Assembly: GCA_032622095.1 (NCBI GenBank)
Contig: CP136062.1
Span: 163,056,875-163,120,874, forward strand
Reading direction: 5' to 3'
DNA length: 64,000 nt
Source: Siphonodentalium dalli
Lineage: Eukaryota > Mollusca > Scaphopoda > Gadilida > Siphonodentaliidae
The translations under genes were made by a program, and so were the position numbers. Below the pieces are notes generated by a model that was not told the DNA's origin, did not search any database, and saw only the letters and a list, made by a program, of their open reading frames with translations. Of this stretch, positions 23,711 to 36,420 are shown piece by piece (position 1 is the stretch's first letter; every line of letters begins with the position of its first letter).

Positions 23711-24899
23711 ACCATGTTACGCGGTGTAGTTTATGGGTTTCTCAACAAAACATTCATGACAGAGAACTCACCAATCAGGATTAAGTTTTATTTTTTGAAA
23801 AATTCCCAACAACTGACGTGCCCACATACAGCAATATCCAGCATATCTACCCTAGTGTGTGGGCTTACTCTACCACCTAAAACATTGCTATCTGCGAGAA
23901 AATAAATCAAACATTTTAATTGCATATTTTAGTTTTTTGGTGGTCATTTGCAAAACTATTTTTTTTTATCGTGTGAAGAACCAAAACAAAACAAAACAAC
24001 AAATATTATTCAACCACGTTTTCAATAACCTGGCAGACGTCAACACTCATTACTGATTCATCTTTTTATGTTGTTTTATGGTGATTTTTTTTCCTCAAAA
24101 ACAATATTTCTGCAAATGGTTACCAAATAAAATAAAATATGCAATGAAAGATGTTTGATCTACTTTATCGCAGACAGTAACGCTTTCGTGTGGTAGGCGA
24201 GCGCAAACACTAGTTTGGTTGGTTCATAAGCTATATAATGCACTGTGTATTTTGCAAATATTACTTGTCAAAATATCTCTATCGACGTACCTAAAAAAAG
24301 TTGTTTTAATTTTTAAAAACCACTTCAGTTTTTGTTACATAATTAGAACGCATCTCTCATAGTGTGAGTATAAACAAGTGTTATTATAGTACTATAGGAT
24401 ACATTTGTTATCAAGAATAACGTCTTCCTTCAAATTAATAAATTGAAATTGAGATATTTTGAAAATTCACAAATGGGACACACTCTTAAATTGCTTCACT
24501 CGGAAAAATCTGAAAGACGATACCGTTGTTCATGCGCCCAAACTAACATTAATGCGTTAGAAGTTATGTATGGTATCGATATCATTTTGTCACGGTTTGA
24601 TCTGGTCAGGCTTTTGAGACTTGTCTTGGAGCTCCATAGAGAGCCGCAAATATTTAGTCTTGCAATTTAACTATTTAAAGATCTCTTCTCTCATTTTGAG
24701 TAAGAGAGACCTGTCAACAGCAGCTTGTCACCAGAACATATCCCCTCAAAGGGTTCCAGAAAATGGGACAGAAAACGTGGCTTGTCTAAGAGCATTTCAC
24801 AGTTCATCTGTGATGTGTGTATGTTTTTTTATATTGAAAATCTATCTTTTAAAGACATTGCAGTGAAATATGTGCAACAATATATACATCTGTCGTGTG
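23711..24899. other. Unassigned intergenic sequence
   Basis: AT-rich; short A and T runs; no gene recognised. Confidence 0.4.
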
Positions 24900-25441
24900 T
24901 TGGGGAATAATAATTATAATGTGCCTTATAAGCAAGTTTTGTAGAATTGTTGTTTTAACGATGAAGTTATATTATCTTCGGCATGTCGATGGGAATTCAT
25001 TCTAATGGATTAGGCTCCTCAGCAACATCAACTTTGTTGTTGCTGGCCGTCAATAGCAGAGTGCATGTGGCATGCTCGATCGCAGACTACATCATGTTGG
25101 CATGCTCGATGGTAATCACTGATGTTGCGGTTCTCATTCCCACGATAGAGATACAAAATATGACCGCATAAATCAATAAATTCAGCAAACCCAGCCGAGA
25201 ATTGATCAAACCACAGTACAGTTGTACCAGACACTCTCACACTCTGGTGACGGTATGACGTGTCCACGTATAATAAATAAGCCTTAAGCAGGTGGTCACA
25301 CAGACACTCTCACACTCTGATGACGGCATGACGTGTCCACGTATAATAAGTAAGCATTAAGTAGGTAGTCGCGACGTACATGTCATAATTCTATATCACG
25401 AATTGACGTCCCAGACTGCAGGTTTCTGTGATTGTCAATCC
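24900..25441 (+). repeat. Repeat unit H, copy 1
   Basis: A ~540-bp unit starting GGGGAATAATAATTATAATG, with landmarks ATTATCTTCGGCATGTCGAT, CATGCTCGATCGCAGACTAC and CCAGACTGCAGGTTTCTGTG. It has an internal ~80-bp duplication (GACACTCTCACACTCTG...). Copies 2 (27296-27806) and 3 (28262-28870) follow. At the point TGCCTTATAAGCAAG this copy is uninterrupted. Confidence 0.88.
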
Positions 25442-25642
25442 ATACGGCAAAGTGCCCGCCATTCCCTGTCAAGCAAGATTATAATAATAGTCATCATTAC
25501 AAACGCGATATGTAAAGTCGACATGGCATATGACCAATTTTAGGTACAGTAACTTCGCTATCTATTCAAGTTACTGTGATCTACTGACAGTATGCTGATA
25601 TACGTATTTATTCACCAGACACTGTCCTGCATCGACAGTATT

Positions 25643-26998
25643 TGTATTTAGATTACCAGGTTATATAGTTTAGTGTAAACGTTATAATAACCCTTTTGTT
25701 GTATTTAGATGATCGGGTTAGATAGTGTAGTGTAAACGTTATAATAACCCTTTTGATGTATTTAGATGATCAGGTTAGATAGTGTAGTGTAAACGTTATA
25801 ATAACTCTTTTGATGTATTTAGATGATCAGGTTAGATAGTGTAGTGTAAACGTTATAATAACCCATTTGATGTATTTAGATGATCAGGTTAGATAGTGTA
25901 AACGTTATAATAACCATTTTGTTGTATTTAGATGATCAGGTTAGATAGTGTAGTGTAAACGTTATAATAACCCTTTTGATGTATTTAGATGATCAGGTTA
26001 GATAGTGTAGTGTAAACGTTATAATAACCCTTTTGATGTATTTAGATGATCAGGTCATATAGTGTAATGTAAACGTTATAATAACCCTTTTGTTGTATTT
26101 AGATGATCAGGTTAGATAGTGTAGTGTAAACGTTATAATAACCCTGTTGTTGTATTTAGATGATCAGGTTAGATAGTGTAGTGTAAACGTTATAATAACC
26201 CGTTTGATGTATTTAGATGATCAGGTTAGATAGTGTAGTGTAAACGTTATAATAACCCTTTTGTTGTATTTATATGATCAGGTTAGATAGTGTAGTGTAA
26301 ACGTTATAATAACCCGGTTGTTGCATTTAGATGATCAGGTTAGATAGTGTAGTGTAAACGTTATAATAACCCTTTTGTTGTATTTAGATGATCAGGTTAG
26401 ATAGTGTAGTGTAAACGTTATAATAACCCTTTTGATGTATTTAGATGATCAGGTTAGATAGTGTAGTGTAAACGTTATAATAACCCTTTTGATGTATTTA
26501 GATGATCAGGTTAGATAGTGTAGTGTAAACGTTATAATAACCCTGTTGTTGTATTTAGATGATCAGGTTAGATAGTGTAGTGTAAACGTTATAATAACCC
26601 TTTTGATGTATTTAGATGATCAGGTTAGATAGTGTAGTGTAAACGTTATAATAACCCTTTTGATGTATTTAGATGATCAGGTTAGATATAGTGTAGTGTA
26701 AACGTTATAATACCCTGTTGTTGTATTTAGATGATCAGGTTAGATAGTGTAGTGTAAACGTTATAATAACCCTTTTGATGTATTTAGATGATCAGGTTAG
26801 ATAGTGTAGTGTAAACGTTATAATAACCCTTTTGTTGTATTTAGATGATCAGGTTAGATAGTGTAGTGTAAACGTTATAATAACCCTGTTGTTGTATTTA
26901 GATGATCAGGTTAGATAGTGTAGTGTAAACGTTATAATAACCTTTTTGTTGTATTTAGATGATCAGGTTAGATAGTGTAGTGTAAACGTTATAATAAT
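25643..26998. repeat. 57-bp minisatellite, about 24 copies
   Basis: The unit includes TGTATTTAGATGATCAGGTT and AGTGTAAACGTTATAATAAC. Copies are close to identical; variants alternate TTTTGATG, TTTTGTTG and CTGTTGTTG. One copy (near 25895) lacks five bases. It lies between unit H copies 1 and 2. Confidence 0.95.
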
Positions 26999-27030
26999 CA
27001 CAGTCAGATACTTCTCTTGTGCTTTGTGGA

Positions 27031-27295
27031 ATAATAATGCCACACTGCCTTCTAATAATAATGCCACACTGCCTTCTAATAATAATGCCACACTGCCTTC
27101 TAATAATAATGCCACACTGCCTTCTAATAATAATGGCACACTGCCTTCTAATAATAATTCCACACTGCCTTCTAATAATAATGCCACACTGCCTTCTAAT
27201 AATAATGCCACACTGCCTTCTAATAATAATGCCACACTGCCTTCTAATAATAATGCCACACTGCCTTCTAATAATAATGCCACACTGCCTTATAA
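27031..27295. repeat. 24-bp minisatellite, 11 copies
   Basis: The unit is GCCACACTGCCTTC plus TAATAATAAT. Eleven copies with very few differences (GGCACA and TTCCACA variants). Divisible by three, so four overlapping frames stay open; these are not genes. The unit matches the single-copy sequence at the same place in unit H copies 1 and 3. Confidence 0.95.
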
Positions 27296-27806
27296 TCAAG
27301 TTTTGTAGAATTGTTGTTTTAACGATGAAGTTATATTATCTTCGGCATGTCGATGGGAATTAATTCTAATGGATTAGGCTCCTCAGCAACATCAACTTTA
27401 TTGTTGCTGGCCGTCAATAGCAGAGTACATGTGGCATGTTCGATCGCAGACTACATCATGTTGGCATGCTCGATGGTAATCGCTGATGTTGTGGTTCTCA
27501 TTCACTCGATAGAGATGCAACACCTGACCACATAAATCAATCAATTCAGCAAAACCAGAGAATTGATCAAACCACAGTACATTTGAACCAGACACTCACA
27601 CATTATGATGACGGTATGACGCGCGCGTCCACGTATAATAAATAAGCATTAAGTAGGTAGTCACCCAGACACTCTCATACTCTGATGGTGGCATGACGTG
27701 TCCACGTATAATAAGTAAGCATTAAGTCGGTAGTCGTGACGTACATGTCATAATTCTATCTGACTAACTGACATCCCAGACTGCAGGTTTCTGTGGTTGT
27801 CAATCC
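27296..27806 (+). repeat. Repeat unit H, copy 2
   Basis: Matches copy 1 from TCAAGTTTTGTAGAATTGTT to CTGCAGGTTTCTGTGGTTGT, including the internal ~80-bp duplication, with scattered substitutions. The 24-bp array occupies its left edge. Confidence 0.88.
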
Positions 27807-27870
27807 AAGCTGTCAAGAATAGGCACTTCTCTTGTGTTATGGGGAATAATAATTCCAATTTGCCCTCTAA

Positions 27871-28261
27871 GGGTACGTTCATACACTGGCAAGTTTGTAC
27901 GGTATGTTTTTGCGGGCATTTCGTAATAGAAAACCACATGGTTCCAGAATATGAAAGGAAACGTGCACATAACATGCATCTTTACAAAAACACGAGAAGT
28001 AACATTTATCTAGTTCCACTTGTAACAGTGCTACTGGAATTTGCCTTCAAATACCTGTATGATTAAATTTTGCGGGATAATTGCATGATATTTACAGGCA
28101 AATTCCGGTAGCATCGTTACAAGTGTAACTACAGAGATTTTACTTCGCGCACAGATGCACATTATGTGCTTGTTTCCGTTCATATTATGGCACCATATCG
28201 TTTTCTACGACAAAATGCCTGCAAACCATACCGTGCAAACTTGCCAGTGTATAAACGTACC
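27871..28261. mobile_element. Foldback element inside unit H
   Basis: An almost complete inverted repeat. The left end is GGGTACGTTCATACACTGGC; the right end, inward, is GGTACGTTTATACACTGGCA. Arms extend about 180 bp to a centre near 28070 (AAATTTTGCGGGATAATTGC). It interrupts the TATAAG site that is intact in unit H copy 1. Target duplication unclear (TAAG on both sides). Confidence 0.85.
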
Positions 28262-28870
28262 ATAAGCAAGTTTTGTTCGAAGTAATACCAGGAAGAGATA
28301 GGGCGTCTTTAACGATGAAGTTATAATAGTTTCGGCATGTCGATGGAAATTCATTCTAAAGTAATCAATGGATTATGTCCCTGACCAAATAAATCAATCG
28401 ATTCAATTCAGCAAACCATTTTTGTTGTTGTTATTGTTTGAAGTGCTGGCAGGCAGAGATAGGGCATCTTTAACGCTGAAGTTATATTATCTTCGGCATG
28501 TCGATAGACATTCATTCTAAGTTAATCAATGGATCAGGTTCCTCAGCAACATCAACATTGTTTATGTTGCTCGTCAACAGCAGACTACACCATGGAGGCA
28601 TGCTCGATCGCAGACTACATCATGTTGGCATGCTCGATTGTAATCACTTATGTTTTGGTTCTCATTCCCACGATAAAGATACAACACCTGACCTCAGAAA
28701 TCAATCAATTCAATTAAGCAAACCTAAAGATATGATCAAACCACAGCACATCTGAATCAGACACTCGCTCTCTAGCTCTGATGGTGGTATGGCGTGTCCA
28801 TGTATAATACGCAAGCATTGAGTAGATAGTTTCCACGTGCATGTCATAAGTGTATCTCACAATTGTATCT
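28262..28870 (+). repeat. Repeat unit H, copy 3
   Basis: Carries AAGCAAGTTTTG, a partial internal repeat of AGATAGGGC.TCTTTAACG (near 28300 and 28460), then TCGGCATGTCGATAGACATT, CATGCTCGATCGCAGACTAC and GGCGTGTCCATGTATAATAC. More diverged than copies 1 and 2. A further start (CTTGTGCCTTCTAATCAAG) at 28871 leads into the GTT microsatellite. Confidence 0.8.
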
Positions 28871-28898
28871 TGTGCCTTCTAATCAAGTTATGTAGAAC

Positions 28899-28899
<1 letters not shown>

Positions 28900-28944
<45 letters not shown>

Positions 28945-28945
28945 G
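28900..28945. repeat. (GTT)15 microsatellite
   Basis: Uninterrupted GTT/TTG repeat. Seems to have expanded from the GTTGTT present at the same place in unit H copies 1 and 2. The poly-Gln read on the minus strand has no supporting gene. Confidence 0.97.
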
Positions 28946-28979
28946 GAAGTGATGCCATGACGAGATAGAGCGTCTTTGT

Positions 28980-31900
28980 GTAATGAAAGCAAATTTCAAC
29001 TCGCAAGCAGTGTCCAATGTTATCATGGCGGATAGTTGGATTGTCATTGGATTAATTTGCGCACCACGTTGGATTAAAGTGCGACACCTCGGACATCGGG
29101 GTAACGTCCCGACAGACATACAGTAATCGTTGTTAATTAGATAGCTGATCATCTCATCAGGATGCCACTAATCGATGTGTTGGTCTGCATTATTTCACCG
29201 CTCTGTTTATACTCTGGATACAGTGTGTAGTATACGTAGAACCACGGACGGTTATCTCCGCTCGATGGACCGCTACACGGAGTGAACGAGCCTCCCATGT
29301 TGGGACTTGTGACACGAAATGATTATAGTAAACATCGTCATTTCGTTGGAAAGTAGCCTGCATAGTTGTGTTCACTTCCCATTCTATGTATGTTACATGT
29401 ACATTCATTGCAGTTCACTGATTAACCCATTCAGTAATTGACTGAATGGGACTTCCAAACTGATATCAATACGGACTGTATTGACCTCATTCTCAACGGT
29501 AAAAATAAATATAGTATTCACTTTAGATGGTATCGAATGGCGTGTGGTTAGGGAGAGTTGTGACAAGAACAAATGACCATTTTGTTTTTCATTGTAACAT
29601 CCAATCATATTGTAACTTCATGTGGAATCTGCGTTTATATGGAAAGAGCCTGAATGGCGCACAGAAATACGCACACGGTTATCACCACCATGCGTTATAT
29701 ATATCAGGTTTGCAAAGACATCAGCCAGAGTCTAACACTTTCAAGCGACGTGGTGCGAACATTAATCCAATGACTATAAAAACAATCCGCCATGTTAAAA
29801 TATGGGACACTGCTTACGAGTTGAAGTCATTTCTGGAATGAGTCATACATGTATCTATATATAACGCTTGGTACAAAAAATCCGCCATGTTAATATCGGA
29901 CGACTGCAAATCGTAAGCAGTGTCCGATATTAACATGGCGGACTTTATTATAGCCATTGGATTAATTTTCGCACCACGTCGCATGAAAGTTGTTGACTCT
30001 GGCCGATGTCTTTGCAAACCTGATAATGTCAGAATAAAATACAATTTCGATGCAGTGCGACGCCTCGGACCTCGAGGGTAACATCCTGGCAGACATCTAG
30101 TAATCGTTAAGTTGATTAGAAAGCTGACCATATCACCACGAGGACGCTACTCACAGTGTATTGGTCTGCGTGACGTCATCGCTCTGTTTATACTCCCGAG
30201 AGTCAATATGGATAATATACGCAGACAGTCACCTCCGAACCGATACATGGAGTAGATGAGCCTCCCATGTTGGGACTTGTGATACGAACTGGTTATAATT
30301 CACATCGCCATTCGTCCGAAAGTAGGCAAGAATTGTATTCACGTCCCATGCATGTGAGTTACATGTACATGCAGTGTAGATCACCGTTTAACCTGTTCGA
30401 TTGCTGACTACATGGGACTTCTAAACTGATATTAATGCGGAGTACTTTGTCCTCATGCTCAATGGTAAAACTATAAATGGTATTCAGTATAGATGGCATC
30501 GAATGGAATATGGGTATGGAGAGTTTAAACATGCTGTCGGCTGCCGGTAGGACAAACGACCATTTTGTTTATCATTGCAAATTCAAACATATTGTAACTG
30601 CACATGGAATCTGCCTATATATAGGAAGAGCCTGCATGCTGCAAAGATATACGCACAATGTTAATAGCATTTTTCATTGTAGAGATCCATATATGAACCA
30701 TTCCAGAAAGGACTGCAACTCATAAGCCGAGTCCAATATTAACATGGCGACTTTATTATAGTCATTGGATTAATTTTCACACCGCGTCGCAAGAAAATTG
30801 TAGACTCTGGCCGATGTCTTTGCAAACCTGATAATGCCACAATAAAATACAATCTCGATGCAGTACGACGCCTCGGACCTCGATGGTAACGTTATCGCAG
30901 ACATCCAGTAGCCGTTAAGTTGATTAGAAAGCTGACCGCATCACCAGGAGACCACTGTCAAAGTGTGTTAGTCTGCATGACGTCATCGCTCTGTTGATAC
31001 TCCCGAGAGTCAATATGGATAATATACGCAGACGGTCACATCGGAACAGATATACGGAGCAGAGGAGCCTCCCATGTTGGGATTTGTGATACGAAATGGT
31101 TATAGTAAACATCGCCATTTTGTATCGGAAAGTAACCTGTAAGCGTTGTGTTCACATCCCATTGTCTCTGAGTTACAGGTACATGCAATGTCGTCCACTA
31201 TTTTAATTTGTTCGATTGTTGACTACATGGGACTTCTAAACTTGATATTAATGCGTACAGCACTGTCCTCGTGCTCAATAGTAAAACTATAAATGGTATT
31301 CAGTGTGTACGGCATCGAATGGCATACGGGATGGTAGTTTAAACATGCTGTCGACATGACAAACAACCATTTTGTTTATCATTGCAAACTCAAACATATT
31401 GTATAACTTCGTATGGAATCTGCATATAGGGGAAGAGCCTGCATGGTGCAAAGATATACGCACAATGTTAATAGCACCTTGCATTGTAGAGATCCATATA
31501 TGAACCATTCCAGAAAGGACTGCAACTCATAAGCCGCGTCCAATATTAACATGGCGGACTTTCGTATAGTCATTGGATTAATTTTCGCATCACGTCGCGT
31601 GAAAGTTGTGGTTTTAAGTTAAATTCTAGACGTTGACGTCACACGGGTATGGATCCGACTCTGGTTGATCTTTGCAAACCTAATACGACAATAAAATACA
31701 ATCTCGATGCAGTGCGACGCCTCGGACCTCGAGGGTAACGTCATGACAGGCATCTAGTAATCGTTAAGTTGATTAGAAAGCCGACCACATCACCACGAGG
31801 ACGCTACTCAAAGTGTGTTAGTCTGTATGACGTCATCGCTCTGTTGATACTCACGATAGTCAATATGGATAATATACGCAGACATTCACCTCCGCTCGAC

Positions 31901-33640
31901 AGACCGATATACGGAGTGGACGAGCCTCCAATTTTGGGACTTGTGCACGAAGCGGTTACAGTAAACATCGCCATTTCGTATATGAAAGTAACCTAGAGTT
32001 ATCTTCACATCCCATTGTCTGTGGGTTACATGTTCATGAACAATTCAGTTCACTGTTTAACCTGTTCGGGTATTGACTGCATGTGACTTCCAAACCGATA
32101 TGAATACCGACTGCATTGACCGCATGATCAATGGTAAAATTAAAAATGGTTTCACTACAGATGGTATCGAATGGCGTACGGTTAGGGAATGTTCTGGACA
32201 GGAGAATTGTCTCTTGTTTATCACCACAAATTCAAACATATTGTAGCTTCATGTGGAATCGCATGTATAAGGGACGAGAATCACTGGTGCATAAAAACAA
32301 GCGCAGTCTAGACCTTGACGTCACAGGGTATGAATCCGACGTTGGTCGATGTCTTTGCAAACCTGATAATGCCGCAATAAAATACAATCTCGATGCAGTG
32401 CAGTACACCGGCGGTAACGTCCTTGCAGACATCTAGTAATCGTTAAGTTTGATTAGAAAGCTGACCACATCACCAAGACTCCACTAATCGATATGTTAGT
32501 CTGCATAATTTCACCGCTATGTTGATACTCCTGAGAGTCAATATGAATAACATACGGTCATAGAGGTTATCTCCGCTCGATTGAACGATATACGGAGTGG
32601 AAGAGCTTCCCATTTTGGGACTTGTGATACGAAGCGGTTACAGTAAACATCGCCATTTCGTATAAGAAAGTAGCCTAGATTTATCTTCACATCCCGTTGT
32701 CTGTGGGTAACATGTACATGAATTGCAGTTCACTGTTTAACCTTTTCGGTTATTGACTGCGTGTGACTTCCAAACCGATATGAATACGGACTGCATTAAC
32801 CTCATGCTCAAAGGTAAAAATAAAAATGGTTCCACTACAGATTGTATCGAATGGCGTACCGTTAAACATGTAATTAGGGAATGTTGTAGACAGGACAACT
32901 TAAATCGGTTAGGGAGAGTTGTCAACGGGAGAAATGACTCTTGTTTATCACTACAAATTCAAACATATTGTAGCTTCATGTAGAATCGGCATGTATAAGG
33001 GAATAGTCTGACTGGCGCATAGAAACACACGCATTCTAGATCTTGACGTTGCATGGGTATGAATCTGACTCTGGCCGATGTATTTGCAAACCTGCTAATG
33101 CCACAATACAATAAAATCCAATAGAACACAATACAATACAATCTCTATGCAGTGTGACGCTGAGACCTCGAGGGTAACGTCCTGGTAAGACATCTAGTAA
33201 TCTTTAAGATGACATCGAGGGTAACGTCATGGTAAGACATCTAGTAATCAGAGGACCTCGAGGGTAACATCACGGCAGACATCTATTAATCGTTAAGTTG
33301 ATTAGAAAGCTGACCACATCACCAGGACGCCACTAATCGATGTGTGTTCGTCTGCAAGATTTCACCGCTCTGTTGATACTCATGAGCGTCAATCTGGAGT
33401 CGCAGACGGTCATCTCCACTCGATGGACGGATGCGCGGAGTGGACGAGAATCCCGTGTTGGGAAATGTGACAAGATGGTTATAGTAAACATCGCCATTTT
33501 GTTAGGATAGTAGCCTTCTTCATATCCCATTGTATGTGAGTGATATGTACATGAAATTCAGTTCACTGTTTAACCTGTTCGGTTATTGACTGCATGGGAC
33601 CTCCAAACTACTTTGACGAAAATGGTAATATTAATCACAA
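28980..33640. repeat. Array of six diverged ~0.7-1.0-kb units
   Basis: The block AATCGTTAAGTTGATTAGAA recurs near 29126, 30102, 30911, 31758, 32428 and 33289, and GGGACTTGTGATACGAA near 29301, 30281, 31079, 31937, 32616 and 33458. Other shared segments are TAACATGGCGGAC, TCTTTGCAAACCTGATAATG and GTCAATATGGATAATATACG. Unit spacing is 670-976 bp because of internal gains and losses. Open frames up to ~105 codons occur in several units but are not conserved in frame, so no gene is called. Confidence 0.88.
29881..29943. repeat. Small perfect hairpin in the array
   Basis: CCGCCATGTTAATATCGGA and its complement flank a ~24-base loop. The single arm (TAACATGGCGGAC) occurs in the other units; only this unit has it inverted as well. 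Confidence 0.85.
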
Positions 33641-33690
33641 TTACAAAGTTACGCTATAACATAGAGTTCTGTTTCTCCAATATATAACAG

Positions 33691-33710
33691 TACACACACA
33701 CACACCCTCC

Positions 33711-33773
<63 letters not shown>
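33691..33773. repeat. (AC)n-(AT)n compound microsatellite
   Basis: ACACAC interrupted by CCTCCC, then a long TATATA run. Confidence 0.97.
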
Positions 33774-33777
<4 letters not shown>

Positions 33778-34974
33778 ATGGTATATTATTCATCTGGAGG
33801 CATGTACTGGACACATAAGCAGACGACAGTGAACACAAGTGCAAGAGGATCCATGTTAACTGTATACAAATTAATATACATTGCAGGGGGAGTTATATTA
33901 TGTTTGCTATATGGAGTTATATTATGTGTGCTATACACTAATAAGTCTACAAAGCTGTTGCCATTAAATTCATCCCATCTTATAACATGATCGAGACGTA
34001 TACGGCTATTAATTGGTGGGAAATGTTGAGATAAATAAAATGGCCGTTTCGTGTCATATTTAAAGTACGATAAGATCCCATTATCACATCACACATGCAA
34101 AAATATTGTTTGTCAATTTTATCAATGTATAATTATGTGTCTAATATTGAGAATAAAATATTGAGCACAAACACCTAGAACAGACAAAGTACAACACAAG
34201 AAAGTCATGCATGTCCACATGTCACTTTGGCTCTTTAAGAGACTGACAGATTCGACGAACGAACAAGGTGCTACGGTGTTGCCGGTATTTTCGATGACTT
34301 TTTTTTTGGTGTTCGATGTGCAGAAAGGCTTCGGTAATCCATTGTTTACGAACCACCGTGACGACCACATTCGGTCAAGTTACTCCTTTTAAAACATATG
34401 TATGTATAATTCTTTCATCAGCTTATCACGGCGATTGCAAGCAGACTGTTCAAATTAGTTTCGCCAAGTTTCCACATTACGTTATCTCGGCAAACAACTG
34501 TCCACATCAAACAAGACACATCGATTGTCCACGAAATTAGAATGTCTTGCACGCACTAATGTTATTGATTCAATGTGCGTTGACACACAGTTGGGTCCCT
34601 TAACCGATGGCCCGCAGATATTGTCTGGGGTTAACATACAGTTCGTAGGAGTATATTTCCTATGCATTGGATTTTGATTGGATTTTATTATTGGCCGTAA
34701 TACAGACTGCGACCGCCCGGGGGACATCGACCACACTGAACCACTTGCTCTGCTCGTTATTAGCGCCATTCGTGTGTCGCCATGCACCGGCCAGACTCAC
34801 GTGAAGTGATGTTCTTCTTCTGAGTTGTCTGTATCTGTAGATATTTCAGTGCAGGAACCAATTGTGTTTATAGACGCACTGGTCCAGGTGATACCACGGC
34901 CGAGTAACTGTATAACCCTGTGGTGACTCAAGTTGCGTTCTGTAACGTGCTTGTAGACGGGTCAGCCATATTTT
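33774..34974. other. Unassigned intergenic sequence
   Basis: No recognised repeat or gene. Minus-strand frame 34482-34787 (101 codons) and overlapping plus-strand frames are unsupported by any motif. Confidence 0.4.
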
Positions 34975-35290
34975 GTTATGTCCGCGCCGGATCGGACAGC
35001 GCACTGCTTCCATGACAACAAACCTGGACATATGTTGTAATGGGGGGGGGGGTCGTCATTTTGCAATCGAATCTTTATTCAGTGACCTCGAATGAGATTT
35101 TTGAGCCTGACAAACTCGGTATTTGAAAGAGTTAATATTTTGTCAGAATACCACGACCAGGTCGCGCCCAATCGGACAGCGTACTTCACCCACGACAGCA
35201 TACCCGGACAAATGTTGTAATGGGAGAAGTCGTCCTATTGCAGTCGAATCTTTTTTCAGTGATCTATGAGACATTTGAGGCTCAAACCTA
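34975..35290. repeat. Two ~130-bp direct repeats
   Basis: GATCGGACAGCGCACT...TGTTGTAATGGG...GTCGT...GCAATCGAATCTTTATTCAG near 34988-35100 recurs as AATCGGACAGCGTACT...TTGTAATGGGAGAAGTCGTC...GCAGTCGAATCTTTTTTCAG near 35168-35270, about 177 bp later. Confidence 0.8.
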
Positions 35291-36372
35291 TATAACACTG
35301 CCAACAGAAACGATATCCTATCATTCGTCATGTATCGAGCTATTAAAGAGTTACCCCCCCCCCCATCCGATATTCTCATTACTAGATCAAACACAGCCAT
35401 TGAAAACTTGGTGTAAACATATTTATTTCTCTAAATCATGCACATTAATTAACAGAGTTGTATAATTTATATAAAGACAATTATTTTAGAGAATGGGATT
35501 TGGCAGAAAGTGTGATGATTATATTAGCCATTTCCCCATCTTTATCATACACATGTGGTGGTGTCTTTATTGCTTTTTCATAATGTTCTTTTACCAGTTA
35601 GATTTTATTTTTTTTTAATTTTACTATCTTATTTATTATCATTATCATTGAAAACTTCAAGATCAAGTTATCAGATCAACTCTTTCTGAACCAACAAGCG
35701 TTCTGGTTGGGAACGCAATATGCGTGTAGAAATATGAAGCAATGAACAGTTCATACAGGACAGGTGCCTTCACTCATTCTGATTCTAAAGAAAACGTTAC
35801 GCCGAAGACTAGCCATGCATTTGTAAGCGCATAGCGGCATAACAAAGCAGTTGTTTTTTCATTATCAAAACCGGAATATTCATTATGGTTAACCCTTTCA
35901 TGACTGGAGCTGCACTTTTGCAGCATTAGATATCATGTGCCAGTGCATTCTGTTTTATGATGTGTATGCGAGTCTCTCATATATAAGAGAATGCACTGGC
36001 TTGCAATGACAAGGTAAATGTTGTTATGGTACTTTTATGCAACATAATTATATATCTGGTGGGTAAATAAACAATGTTGAAACCAAACATTGTTAGGCCA
36101 CAGTATTCCCCATGGGTGACTCGCATATATAAGATAATGCATTGGCACAGGGTTTTCGCAAAAATTCAGGACACTCCAGTCACGGAAGGGTTAAATGACA
36201 GTGTGTTGAAAGCTTGTTGGTTCCGAAAAGAGGTGATCTGAGTTTTCAATGGCTGAAATGTTTGATGTAGTAATCAGAATATTGGATGGGAGAGAGTTAA
36301 CTATTGAACAGCTCTATACATGACGAATGGTTGGAGATCGTTTCTGTTGGCAGTGTTATATAGGTTTGAGGT
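35281..36372. mobile_element. Family F element with ~130-bp terminal inverted repeats
   Basis: The left arm 35281-35413 (CTCAAACCTATATAACACTG, CCATTCGTCATGTAT-like, GCCATTGAAAAC) is matched in reverse complement by 36219-36372. The interior has no transposase-like frame and holds a nested family C element (35889-36194). Superfamily unknown. Confidence 0.8.
35889..36194 (+). mobile_element. Family C element nested in family F
   Basis: TTAA flanks both sides. The left arm is CCCTTTCATGACTGGAGCTG; the right arm, inward, is CCCTTCCGTGACTGGAGTG. The hairpins are degraded: hairpin 1 near 35940-35999 and hairpin 2 near 36095-36148, missing part of its 5' arm. GGAGC outer arm type. Confidence 0.85.
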
Positions 36373-36420
36373 ATTTGTATTGTCTTATACGCGTTAAAAG
36401 TAATTCGATAAGGCCGTTTC

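Noticed and set aside
20195-27295. CRISPR-like array
   Set aside because: The repeats are contiguous tandem units without unique spacers, in animal DNA.
26955-27363. Four overlapping open frames of 94-114 codons
   Set aside because: Products of the 24-bp minisatellite in different frames.
28883-29152. Poly-glutamine protein on the minus strand
   Set aside because: Comes from the (GTT)15 microsatellite; surrounding sequence is repeat unit DNA.
34459-34809. Possible exon-like open stretches on both strands
   Set aside because: Interrupted by stops, no recognisable family, no paired splice signals.
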